Assembly (NCBI GenBank): GCA_002505765.1
Contig: DAVZ01000039.1
Location: 1-17,207, forward strand
Length of the DNA stretch: 17,207 nucleotides
From: Methanobacterium sp. UBA176
GTDB taxonomy: Archaea; Methanobacteriota; Methanobacteria; Methanobacteriales; Methanobacteriaceae
Reading direction: 5' to 3'
Part shown: one piece after another, positions 1-7,085 of the stretch
How the letters are laid out: every line of letters begins with the position of its first letter
How positions within the stretch are numbered: the first letter of the stretch is position 1
Notes under the pieces: model-generated
The model's input: the letters and a program-made list of their open reading frames with translations, nothing else
The model's database searches: none
Told to the model about the DNA's origin: nothing
Program-made: the position numbers and the translations under genes

Positions 1-25
1 ATTTAAGGAGGGAAGCTTTATTTAA

Positions 26-139
26 GTTGTTAATGGTATTTTAAACAGCCAATTAAAGGTTAAAAGGCGTGTTAAAGCCACAATACTGGTGGATTCAACT
101 GATTTATCTTTGGAATTTCAAATCAAAGATTTGCAAACT
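26..139 (+). pseudogene. Transposase-like fragment (DDE family), decayed
   Basis: A frame open from 26 to the stop at 140-142 has no start codon and no complete domain. It reads a basic stretch KVKRRVKAT followed by ILVDSTDLSLEF. The (I/L)xDSTDxSL pattern after basic residues resembles the region around the first catalytic aspartate in IS4/ISH3-like DDE transposases. The recognisable part stops where the palindromic block at 117-168 begins. I infer a relic of an insertion sequence; a chance open frame cannot be excluded. The true element may continue beyond the left edge of the window. Confidence 0.35.
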
Positions 140-168
140 TGAAAAATCTTCGATTTTCAAGATTTGAA
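117..168. repeat. Nested palindromes (two hairpins inside an outer stem)
   Basis: CAAATC (119-124) pairs with GATTTG (128-133) across a 3-base loop. CTTGAAAAATC (138-148) pairs with GATTTTCAAG (152-161) across TTC with one bulged A. TTCAAATC (117-124) can also pair with GATTTGAA (161-168), which gives an alternative outer stem. The block lies about 80 bases beyond the stop of the minus-strand operon ending at 248, so it could end or stabilise that transcript. It could equally be a dispersed palindromic element inserted in gene debris. The pairing is seen directly; the role is inferred. Confidence 0.55.
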
Positions 169-180
169 TTTTCATCGCAT

Positions 181-240
181 TTACTAAAAGAATCAATAAA
201 GGATTCAGTGGAATGGTTTAAGGAAAATAATTATGTCTAA
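181..240 (+). pseudogene. Possible C-terminal tail of an enzyme (NAD-dependent epimerase/reductase-like)
   Basis: A frame ending at the TAA of 238-240 reads SIKDSVEWFKENNYV just before its stop. Tails of this form, E-W-(F/Y)-(K/R)-E-N-x-(Y)-(I/V), are common at the C-terminus of extended short-chain dehydrogenases and epimerases. The same frame is open back to 103, but that part runs through the palindromes and does not look like protein. No start or nucleotide-binding motif is present in the window. The call rests on one short motif and is tentative. Confidence 0.2.
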
Positions 241-247
241 AACTGAT

Positions 248-1393
248 TTATATTAATTCTCTATATTTTTCAACAATTTCCTTAAAGGTATCTGCAATAT
301 AATTAACCTGGTCTTCACTGAATCCATAAACACTGCATTTAAACCATTTGGTCTGGCCACGTTTTATTCCTACAATATTTCTCTTTTTGAGTTCTTCATA
401 CAGGAAAAAACCCCTTCTTGGATGTTTTTCGGCAATTTTATCAAAAACAGGGGTTTCAAACCTGGTGAGATCGTGCTCCTTTGGCTGTGTACCGATTTGT
501 GTTATACCTTTAATTTCTTCCATTTGCCTTACAAAATTCCCTGTCTTTTTCACTTCCTCATTCCAATGCTTGATCCTTTCTGCAACATAAGGTAGTGAGG
601 CCATCAAGGTTGCTATTGGTGCCCCTCTACTGGTACATCCAAGCATCTCCACCTCCTTAACTTTATGCCTTTCTGAATGTTTTAGAATTAAATCTGCATA
701 TTCTTCCTTTAAACCAAGAACACCAATTGGACCGGAGGCGGACATGCTTTTATGACCGCTGCCAACCACAAAGTCCATATTTAAATCTTTAGCATCGATT
801 GGTAGCCTCCCCATTGAATAAGCACAGTTTAAAATTATTGGTATTCCTTCTTTATGGGCTACTTCTCCGACTTTCTTTGCATCAGTTAGATTACCATAAT
901 TACCATCTACATGGGTGAGTAAAACAAGTTTAATTTCCTGTCCCTTATCCATGGCATTTTCAAGCGTTTCTTTATAACTTTCAGGAGTTATCTTGTATTC
1001 AGGGTGTCCGTTATTTGGAACTTCAATCATTTTAAGCTTATTTCTTTCGGCTGCAAGGTGTGTGGTGTAATGTGCATTTCCATCCACAATTATGGTATCT
1101 CCAGGCTCACATAGAGCATGCATAATGGCAAATTTGCCCTCTCTTGCTCCATGTGTGGTTCTTACTTCATCAACATTGATAAATTCAGCCAAATCCTCTA
1201 AAAAACCTGTAATTAGTGGATTTGTTATTTCATCCAGTCTTCCTGCACAGTAATCACAGACGCTGTAACCATCTGCATATTCCAGCAAAGCTTTTTTTGC
1301 CTCCAATGGCAGTACTCCTCCACGTTGAAGAGGATTTAAGTTTAAATTATCCCTTTCTGTATTTCTTGTAAGTCCATATTCCCTGCATTCCAT
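248..1393 (-). CDS. pscS: O-phospho-L-seryl-tRNA:Cys-tRNA synthase (SepCysS)
   Basis: This PLP enzyme converts O-phosphoseryl-tRNA(Cys), made by SepRS, to Cys-tRNA(Cys) in the cytoplasm. It is the indirect cysteine route of methanogens. The 381-residue protein is full length. The PLP-binding lysine is K215 in GSGHKSMSAS. The N-terminal pair C46/C49 (SVCDYCAGR) and C253 (MLGCTSRGAP) match the three essential cysteines of the family, which carry sulfur as persulfide and bind an iron-sulfur cluster in studied homologues. H107/Y109 (NAHYTTH) and the D163/N190 regions fit the fold-type I active site. The ATG at 1391-1393 has a GGTGAT ribosome-binding site about 4 bases upstream. It is the last gene of the probable gatD-gatE-trxB-pscS operon, 54 bases after trxB. 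SepRS is not in the window. Confidence 0.95.
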   Translation of the reverse strand: MECREYGLTRNTERDNLNLNPLQRGGVLPLEAKKALLEYADGYSVCDYCAGRLDEITNPLITGFLEDLAEFINVDEVRTTHGAREGKFAIMHALCEPGDTIIVDGNAHYTTHLAAERNKLKMIEVPNNGHPEYKITPESYKETLENAMDKGQEIKLVLLTHVDGNYGNLTDAKKVGEVAHKEGIPIILNCAYSMGRLPIDAKDLNMDFVVGSGHKSMSASGPIGVLGLKEEYADLILKHSERHKVKEVEMLGCTSRGAPIATLMASLPYVAERIKHWNEEVKKTGNFVRQMEEIKGITQIGTQPKEHDLTRFETPVFDKIAEKHPRRGFFLYEELKKRNIVGIKRGQTKWFKCSVYGFSEDQVNYIADTFKEIVEKYRELI

Positions 1394-1423
1394 ATAATCA
1401 CCCTGAAAAAATGTGGATAAGTC

Positions 1424-1440
1424 CTAATTAATAAAATTAG
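1424..1440 (-). repeat. Short inverted repeat between trxB and pscS
   Basis: CTAATT (1424-1429), a 5-base loop, then AATTAG (1435-1440) form a perfect 6-bp stem in the 54-base spacer between trxB and pscS. It may be an mRNA processing or attenuation element, or chance in AT-rich DNA. There is no U-tract directly after it on the minus strand, so it is a poor terminator. Confidence 0.3.
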
Positions 1441-1447
1441 CATTTAA

Positions 1448-2365
1448 TTATCCCAGTTTCATTAAATCGTTGTAGACAGACAACGCTGCTATTGCTCCTT
1501 CACCACAGGCAACTACCCACTGGTTAACTCCATCTGTAATGTCTCCTGCAGCATATACAAATGGAACATTGGTTTTTTGACTTCTATCCGTATTGATATA
1601 GCCTCTTTTGTTAACTTCAACCCCTATACTTTCTGCTATTTCATTAAGAGGGATTTCTCCAATTGCTATGTAAACACCATCTATGTCGTATTCCTTTTTA
1701 ATGTCCTTTTTTAAATGGTGAAGTACAACTTTGTTTACTAGTATATCTCCCTTTATTTCTTCCACAACAGTGTCCCAGATTATGGGAATATCTTTTTCAT
1801 CCAGTTTTTCCTTTAAATATTTTTCGGCCCTTAATTCATCTCTTCTATGAACCAACGCAACATAAGATCCAATAGTATCAAGGAATAAAGCGCCTTGAGC
1901 TGCGGCATTTCCTCCACCAACCACTAAAATTCTTTTACCTATAAAGAGAGGCCCATCGCAAACTGCGCAGTAGAAAACTCCCTTTCCAAGAAATTCATCC
2001 TCACCAGGAGATCCAAGTTTTCTATGGGTGGTCCCTGTACATAGGATGACAGATTTCGCTTTATATTCACTTTTTTGAGTAGAAACCTTAATTTGGGCTT
2101 TATCAATGACTTCTACCTCTTTAACCTCCTCAAACTCATTTATTTGGGCATATTTTAAAGTCTGCTTTTTCGTATATTCTATAAGCTGTTTACCAGAGAC
2201 TAGATCAAATCCTGGATAATTTTCCATGTTGGGAACCATTAACCCTGCACCGCCAGTAACTCCTTTTTCAAGAATTAAGGCTTTTAAACCCTGTCTACCA
2301 GCATAAATTCCTGCCGTTAATCCTGCAGGTCCTGATCCTATAATAATAACGTCATATTCGTCCAT
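1448..2365 (-). CDS. trxB: Thioredoxin reductase (TrxB family flavoprotein)
   Basis: This cytoplasmic FAD enzyme passes electrons from a nicotinamide (or deazaflavin) donor to thioredoxin. The 305-residue length is normal for the low-molecular-weight class. The FAD-binding GSGPAG is at 10-15, the redox-active CAVC at 133-136, the second Rossmann motif GGGNAA at 150-155, and the second FAD motif AAGDITDG at 272-279. HRRDELRA (173-180) keeps the HRRxxxR pattern that normally reads the 2'-phosphate of NADPH. That favours NADPH over F420H2, although F420-dependent relatives are known in methanogens. The start ATG follows a GGTG site by 6 bases. It lies 73 bases after gatE and 54 before pscS on the same strand. 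A short hairpin and AT-rich sequence in the gatE-trxB gap leave room for a separate promoter. Confidence 0.92.
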   Translation of the reverse strand: MDEYDVIIIGSGPAGLTAGIYAGRQGLKALILEKGVTGGAGLMVPNMENYPGFDLVSGKQLIEYTKKQTLKYAQINEFEEVKEVEVIDKAQIKVSTQKSEYKAKSVILCTGTTHRKLGSPGEDEFLGKGVFYCAVCDGPLFIGKRILVVGGGNAAAQGALFLDTIGSYVALVHRRDELRAEKYLKEKLDEKDIPIIWDTVVEEIKGDILVNKVVLHHLKKDIKKEYDIDGVYIAIGEIPLNEIAESIGVEVNKRGYINTDRSQKTNVPFVYAAGDITDGVNQWVVACGEGAIAALSVYNDLMKLG

Positions 2366-2420
2366 TATAACACCATAGTCCTCAATTATTCAAATATGGG
2401 CTTTTAATTGATCTTTTTAT

Positions 2421-2434
2421 CCTTTTATTAAAGG
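2421..2434 (-). repeat. Short inverted repeat just after gatE
   Basis: CCTTT (2421-2425), TATT, AAAGG (2430-2434) form a 5-bp stem only 4 bases beyond the gatE stop. On the minus strand it is followed by an A-rich rather than a T-rich run. It could partly separate gatDE from trxB-pscS expression, but it is short enough to be chance. Confidence 0.25.
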
Positions 2435-2438
2435 AGTT

Positions 2439-4316
2439 TTAATTATATTCACTTATCATATTCTGTATTTTATCCTTCAAAAGTTTATTTACAAGTTTTC
2501 CATCAGCTTTACCCTTGAGTTTTCCCATTGCCTTACCCATGAGAGGACCCATGGCACCCATTCCTCGCTCCCTGATTATTTCCTTATTTAGAGATATTAA
2601 TTCATCTATTATGTTTTCAACATCATCATTGGATAGCATCATTAAATTCAAAGATTGAGCTGCTTTTTGTGGAGAATTACCTTCTTTACATATATCCTCT
2701 AAAATCTGATTAATTGCATCTTTGGATATTTTACCTTTAACCAATAGATTGAAAGTTTCAGCCATTATGTCATCATTTAACTTTTCTATATTACATCCAT
2801 CTCTTTTTAACTCCTTAAATGTGTAAGCAAGAGTTGAAGCAAGGGTTGTAGAGTCTGCGTTTGTTTCTTTTTTAATATTTTCAAAATTAGCTGTTTTATC
2901 TGTCCTTACAAGCTGAGTTGCAAGATCTTCACTTAGATTATACTCTTTAATTATTCTTTCCTTTTTCTCTTCTGGAAGTTCTGGTAGATTGGACTTTATA
3001 TCTTTAAGCTGTTCTTTTAAAATACATATTGCTGGGATATCTGTTTCAACGTACATTCTGCTTGCTGTGGGAAGCGGTCTCAAGTATTCTGTGTTTCCAT
3101 CAGGTGTTACTTTCCTTGTTTCTTCAGGCACACCATTTAATGCCATTTTAGCTCTTCTCTGTACTTCCTGCAAAGCATTAATCACTTTTTCTTTATCAGA
3201 TGCCATTAAAATGAAAGCATCATTCTCTTGTACTCCTATAAATTCATTTAAGGCCGCAACATCATGTTCTACAATTCCATAAGCAGGAAGTTCATCTGTG
3301 TGGAAAAGGCCGGTCACTCCCATTTTTTTGGCATATCCTGCAAGTTCTGTTCCAAATCTTCTTCCTGGCTGAATTTTCATTCCTATTAAGCTTTTAAATC
3401 CCTTCAGTTTAATTGCATGGACACTCTGAGCTTTAGAAATTATTTTAGACCTTGTTTCCCTTAGAACATCAGCAACATCATATAGATTATCATCAACTGA
3501 TGCATTTCTTTTAATTAATTCATCCCTTATTTTTAAAAGATTTATCTGCCTTTTCACTTCATTTTCTACTATTTTAGGCATTAAATCAAGGTCCTGAACC
3601 CCCTTTATTTCTACACGAGCTCCTTCTCTGATGGATATATTTAAATCCTGGCGTATAGTACCTAATCCTCTTTTTACCCTGGTACTTCTTAATATCTGAC
3701 CAATTTGATAGGCTACTTCCTTCACCTGCTCTGGATGTTTCATAGAAGGGTCGGTGGTTATTTCCACAAGTGGAATTCCCAGTCTATCCAGTCTGAAGGT
3801 TACTTTGCCCTTTCCATGACCCACTCTTCTTGCAGCATCCTCTTCAAGGCACAGATTTTCAATTACCACATTTCCGTAGTCAGTTTCTAAAAATCCTTCT
3901 GTTGCAACCAACCCTGTCCTTTGAAAGCCACCTGTATTGCTTCCATCTATTACCTGTTTTCTCATAAAGTGGAATTCATCAACGATATGCATGTTAAGCA
4001 GTGTTGCCATTATAAGGGATATTTCAAGGGCTTCAATATTCATAGGATGTGGAGGTTCTTCATCTGCCTCAACAAGGCAGGTTTCATGGGTATATGCTTC
4101 ATAAATAAAATTTAATTTTCTCCGTGCCTCTTCAAAGGCAGCTCTATCTACCTTTCCAAGTTCACTCTGGGTCGGTCTTAAATTTCGAAGAACCTTAAAA
4201 TCAGGCTCCTTATCAGTGAGATTACACTCACAGGCGCAGAATAGTTTTTCATCTGTATTAAGCTGCTGATGTATTTCAAGCCCCATCTTGAGTCCAATTT
4301 TTTCATAGTCAAGCAT
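2439..4316 (-). CDS. gatE: Glutamyl-tRNA(Gln) amidotransferase subunit E
   Basis: GatE is the tRNA-binding kinase/transamidase subunit of the archaeal GatDE complex. It phosphorylates Glu on Glu-tRNA(Gln) and uses ammonia from GatD to make Gln-tRNA(Gln). The 625-residue length fits the family. The GatB/E catalytic core opens with GLEIHQQLNT (12-21) and includes EADEEPPHP. An AspRS-like GAD insertion follows at roughly 305-400, then the core resumes around LRPLPTASRMYVETD. The C-terminal helical and YqeY-type tail ends in a Gly/Met/Lys-rich segment at 584-606 (RGMGAMGPLMGKAMGK), typical of these tRNA-binding tails. The ATG at 4314-4316 has a GGTGAT site 4 bases upstream. It lies only 12 bases after gatD, so the two subunits are co-transcribed. 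Confidence 0.97.
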   Translation of the reverse strand: MLDYEKIGLKMGLEIHQQLNTDEKLFCACECNLTDKEPDFKVLRNLRPTQSELGKVDRAAFEEARRKLNFIYEAYTHETCLVEADEEPPHPMNIEALEISLIMATLLNMHIVDEFHFMRKQVIDGSNTGGFQRTGLVATEGFLETDYGNVVIENLCLEEDAARRVGHGKGKVTFRLDRLGIPLVEITTDPSMKHPEQVKEVAYQIGQILRSTRVKRGLGTIRQDLNISIREGARVEIKGVQDLDLMPKIVENEVKRQINLLKIRDELIKRNASVDDNLYDVADVLRETRSKIISKAQSVHAIKLKGFKSLIGMKIQPGRRFGTELAGYAKKMGVTGLFHTDELPAYGIVEHDVAALNEFIGVQENDAFILMASDKEKVINALQEVQRRAKMALNGVPEETRKVTPDGNTEYLRPLPTASRMYVETDIPAICILKEQLKDIKSNLPELPEEKKERIIKEYNLSEDLATQLVRTDKTANFENIKKETNADSTTLASTLAYTFKELKRDGCNIEKLNDDIMAETFNLLVKGKISKDAINQILEDICKEGNSPQKAAQSLNLMMLSNDDVENIIDELISLNKEIIRERGMGAMGPLMGKAMGKLKGKADGKLVNKLLKDKIQNMISEYN

Positions 4317-4328
4317 TAAATCACCTTG

Positions 4329-5642
4329 TTAAACTAAAAAATATTTTAGAGATAGTTTATCCTGAATTTCTCCTGCAATATTCCTTTGCATGATATTTTT
4401 TACTTCACTCAACTTATCTGTCTGCCCCAAAGCCCATATAAGCTTAACAAATGCAGTTTCTGGCAGCATATCCCCTGCTGAAATTACTCCGGCAGATATA
4501 AGCCTTCTTCCAGTACTGTAAACGTGCATATTAACTGCGCCATAGAGACATTGGGAGGTCATAACCACAGGAATTTTTTCCCCATATGCCCTTTCTAATG
4601 AGGGGATTAAATCTTCAGGGCAATGTCCAAGCCCTGTTCCTTCTAACACAATTCCTTTATATCCTTTATCTATGTGATAGTCAATTAATTCTTCAGAAAT
4701 TCCAGGATAGCTTTTAATAAATGCTACATTCGGTTCAAGACTGTCACGGAGCTTAACTTCTCCGTCATTCCGCTTTTTATATGTTATTTCTTTATCCAGA
4801 ATTTGGATATTACCTTTATGCACTCTGGCAATTGGAGATGTGTTTATACTTCTAAATGTGTCTCTTCTTGAGGTGTGCATCTTTCTTACTTTGGTTCCCA
4901 GAAGTAAATTACAATAAGAGTCGTTTTCAGTTCCATGCATACAGACCATTACCTCGGCTATCTCAGATTTGGCTGCTGTAACAGAGTTTAATAAATTCAG
5001 GTATGCATCAGATGAAGGCCTATCTGAACTTCTTTGAGCCCCAGTAAGCACAACTGGCAGGGGGGTGTCCAGAATAAAGCTCAACGCTGCTGAAGTGTAG
5101 TGCATGGTGTCGGTTCCGTGGGCAACTACAACACCGTAAACTCCATCATTTATTTCATCTGCAATGGATCTCGCTGATTTAATCCAGTATTCTGGTTTCA
5201 TATTTTCGCTTAGAATATTAAGAACGGCTTTTCCTTTGATGTTTGCATGTTCAAGAAGTTCTGGATTTGCCCTTAAAAGGTCATCTGCAGTAAAAGCCGG
5301 GTGAACAGCCCCTGTTTTATAATCAATTATTGAGGCTACAGTTCCACCAGTGGATATAATAGATATATCAATTTTTTTAGAGTCTTTTTCAATATTAAGG
5401 GGTTTTAACTCAATTTTTGGTTTTTCACCCTTCTTTAACAGTATTATTTCTGCATCATGTATTCCTAAACCAATGTTATAACCATTATCAAGTTTTAAAA
5501 CCAGATGTTTATCATCAGCATCTTCTGCCCTGTCCAGAATGATGCCTTCATAAGAAATATCTTTTTTAATTATTTTAACACTGTCACCAGTAGAAACACC
5601 GGCTGAATCTAAAAATGATTTGGAATCTCCTCTGTAACTCAT
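4329..5642 (-). CDS. gatD: Glutamyl-tRNA(Gln) amidotransferase subunit D
   Basis: GatD is the asparaginase-like subunit that hydrolyses glutamine and channels ammonia to GatE. The 437-residue protein has an N-terminal beta-barrel domain (about 1-80) and an L-asparaginase fold. The catalytic residues are in place: T101 in STGGTVAS, T177/D178 in AHGTDTM, and K254 in KVRKMHTSRR. As I recall, these match the positions characterised in Methanothermobacter GatD. HGTENDSYCNLLLGTKVRK and LEGTGLGHCP are further family motifs. The ATG at 5640-5642 follows a GTGAT site. It heads the probable gatD-gatE-trxB-pscS operon and diverges from the methanogenesis marker 8 gene across an AT-rich promoter region. 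Confidence 0.97.
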   Translation of the reverse strand: MSYRGDSKSFLDSAGVSTGDSVKIIKKDISYEGIILDRAEDADDKHLVLKLDNGYNIGLGIHDAEIILLKKGEKPKIELKPLNIEKDSKKIDISIISTGGTVASIIDYKTGAVHPAFTADDLLRANPELLEHANIKGKAVLNILSENMKPEYWIKSARSIADEINDGVYGVVVAHGTDTMHYTSAALSFILDTPLPVVLTGAQRSSDRPSSDAYLNLLNSVTAAKSEIAEVMVCMHGTENDSYCNLLLGTKVRKMHTSRRDTFRSINTSPIARVHKGNIQILDKEITYKKRNDGEVKLRDSLEPNVAFIKSYPGISEELIDYHIDKGYKGIVLEGTGLGHCPEDLIPSLERAYGEKIPVVMTSQCLYGAVNMHVYSTGRRLISAGVISAGDMLPETAFVKLIWALGQTDKLSEVKNIMQRNIAGEIQDKLSLKYFLV

Positions 5643-5765
5643 AAAATCACTCTTATAAGATTAATAAAAGTTTAAAAATTATATTTTAATAAACTTCAAA
5701 CATAAATAATATCTTTAACTTCCAATAGTATAAATTAGATCAATTAGAAGTGAGATGTGATTATC
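5643..5765. promoter_or_regulatory. Divergent promoter region, gatD operon / marker protein 8
   Basis: The 123-base gap is strongly AT-rich. For gatD (minus) the best TATA candidate is around 5680-5692 (minus-strand TTAAAATATAA), which predicts a short leader of about 20 bases. For the plus-strand gene there are two candidates: ATAAATAA at 5702-5709, giving a leader of about 35 bases, or TATAAATT at 5729-5736, which would start the transcript near 5757. Positions were read by eye. Confidence 0.45.
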
Positions 5766-6596
5766 ATGGATGAACATATAATAGAGGCAATGGGAAAAAC
5801 AAGAATAGTGGTCAGAGATGGAAGGGTTGTGGAAGTTGGGGAACCAGAAATTAATTACTGCCCTTTATTTGATAAATACAGAGGCATTAAAGAAATTACT
5901 TCTAAATCAGTTAAAGAAAACATAGAATTTAGAATTGAAGACTTTGGAATGTGTACTGCAAATAGAGTACTGCGTATGAAAGATTTTTTATCCTTTGGAG
6001 TTTCTGAAACACTGGGTACTCTCATTGAAGATGGCATAATAGATTGTGCGGTAATCGTAAGCGAAGGGTGCGGAACTGTAATTGTAACTGATCCTGAATT
6101 TGTTCAAGGCATGGCAGGCCGAATATCTGCTTTTTTAAGCACTTCTCCAATTAATGAAATTATTGATGCAATTGGATCGCAAAATGTCGTGAATCCTGAA
6201 AATGCTGAGATCAACCAAATTAAAGGAGCCCTAAAAGCTATCACTATGGGTTATAAAAACATAGCAATTACTATAATTTCTTCTGAAGATGCAAATAAGC
6301 TTAGGGAAATTGAAAAAGAACATGAGGATGTTAAAATCTATATATTCGCTGCTCATGTAACTGGAATGTCAAAGGAAGATGCAGAATCTCTTTTTGATAC
6401 TGCAGATATTGTTACTGGATGTGCTTCTAAATATATAAGGGAAGTGGGTGAAGGTAGGGGAGTATTCAGGGCAGGTGCTTCAATACCTATTTATGGAGTC
6501 ACTGAAGCTGGTAAAAACTTTTTAAAAAGAAGAATCGAAAAAATTGGAGGTTTAAAGGATAAAAAAGATGCAAAAATCCCGGATCCTTTAATATAA
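5766..6596 (+). CDS. Methanogenesis marker protein 8 (DUF2099)
   Basis: This is a conserved protein of methanogens with no established function, used as a genomic marker of methanogenesis. It is 276 residues from the ATG at 5766. I prefer that start because GTGAT at 5757-5761 makes a good ribosome-binding site and family members begin MDEH-like. The in-frame GTG at 5757 would add three residues and could be used on a leaderless transcript from the TATA at 5729. Recurrent cysteines sit in conserved-looking motifs: YCPLF (C32), GMCTANR (C63), IIDCAV (C94), SEGCGTV (C102) and TGCASKYI (C219). This would suit metal or iron-sulfur binding, but that is inference. No transmembrane segment or signal peptide is seen. 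It converges on the CBS gene with 17 bases between them. Confidence 0.9.
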   Translation: MDEHIIEAMGKTRIVVRDGRVVEVGEPEINYCPLFDKYRGIKEITSKSVKENIEFRIEDFGMCTANRVLRMKDFLSFGVSETLGTLIEDGIIDCAVIVSEGCGTVIVTDPEFVQGMAGRISAFLSTSPINEIIDAIGSQNVVNPENAEINQIKGALKAITMGYKNIAITIISSEDANKLREIEKEHEDVKIYIFAAHVTGMSKEDAESLFDTADIVTGCASKYIREVGEGRGVFRAGASIPIYGVTEAGKNFLKRRIEKIGGLKDKKDAKIPDPLI

Positions 6597-6613
6597 TGAT
6601 TATAAGCAATTTT

Positions 6614-6991
6614 TTAATCTAAACCTGCAAGTGCACGAATTAAAGAACTTTGGGTTATGAGACCTCTAAGAATTCCATTTTCTGCTACAGGAATTCTCTG
6701 ATAACCTTTATCTGCCATTACTTTTGTAATTTCCAGTATTGGTGTATCTAAATTGGCTACATATAAATCTTTACTCATTAAATCTCCCACTTTAAGACCT
6801 AAAGCTTCTCTGCCAGCCAGAAGGACGTCTCTATGAGTTATTATACCAACAAGCTTCTTATCGTCTACAACCGGGAGTCCTCCGACATTGCATCTCATCA
6901 TTTTCAATTTAGCGGCTGCAACTCGGTCATTTGGCGAAGTTATGTGAATATCTTCTATCATAATGTCCTTTGCTTGTAGCTTTTTAATCAT
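6614..6991 (-). CDS. Two-CBS-domain protein
   Basis: A 125-residue protein made of a single tandem pair of CBS domains (about 5-60 and 70-123), which together form a Bateman module binding adenine nucleotides or SAM. Typical motifs are KDIMI, GGLPVVDDKKLVGIITHRDV for the first domain, and VGDLMSKDL, RIPVAENGILRGLITQSSLI for the second. There is no fused catalytic domain, so it probably acts on a partner protein as an energy or cofactor sensor. The partner is unknown. There is no ribosome-binding site before the ATG at 6989-6991. A TATA-like ATATATAT lies 20-27 bases upstream, so the transcript may be leaderless. It is divergent from thiC. Confidence 0.9.
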   Translation of the reverse strand: MIKKLQAKDIMIEDIHITSPNDRVAAAKLKMMRCNVGGLPVVDDKKLVGIITHRDVLLAGREALGLKVGDLMSKDLYVANLDTPILEITKVMADKGYQRIPVAENGILRGLITQSSLIRALAGLD

Positions 6992-7009
6992 AAGTTTATT
7001 TTATTTTAA

Positions 7010-7018
7010 GATATATAT
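7010..7018 (-). promoter_or_regulatory. TATA box, CBS protein (probable leaderless transcript)
   Basis: The minus strand reads ATATATATC here, 19-27 bases before the CBS start codon. With the usual archaeal spacing the transcript would begin at or within a few bases of the ATG. This agrees with the absence of a GGTG/GGAGG motif. Confidence 0.45.
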
Positions 7019-7085
7019 TAAGATAAAGATTCAATTAATATTTAACAAACTGATACAATAATGGTTTAAATACGAGGGATAATAA

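Noticed and set aside
6992..7085. TPP riboswitch upstream of thiC
   Set aside because: The gap is only 94 bases, AT-rich, and lacks the conserved CTGAGA-type core.
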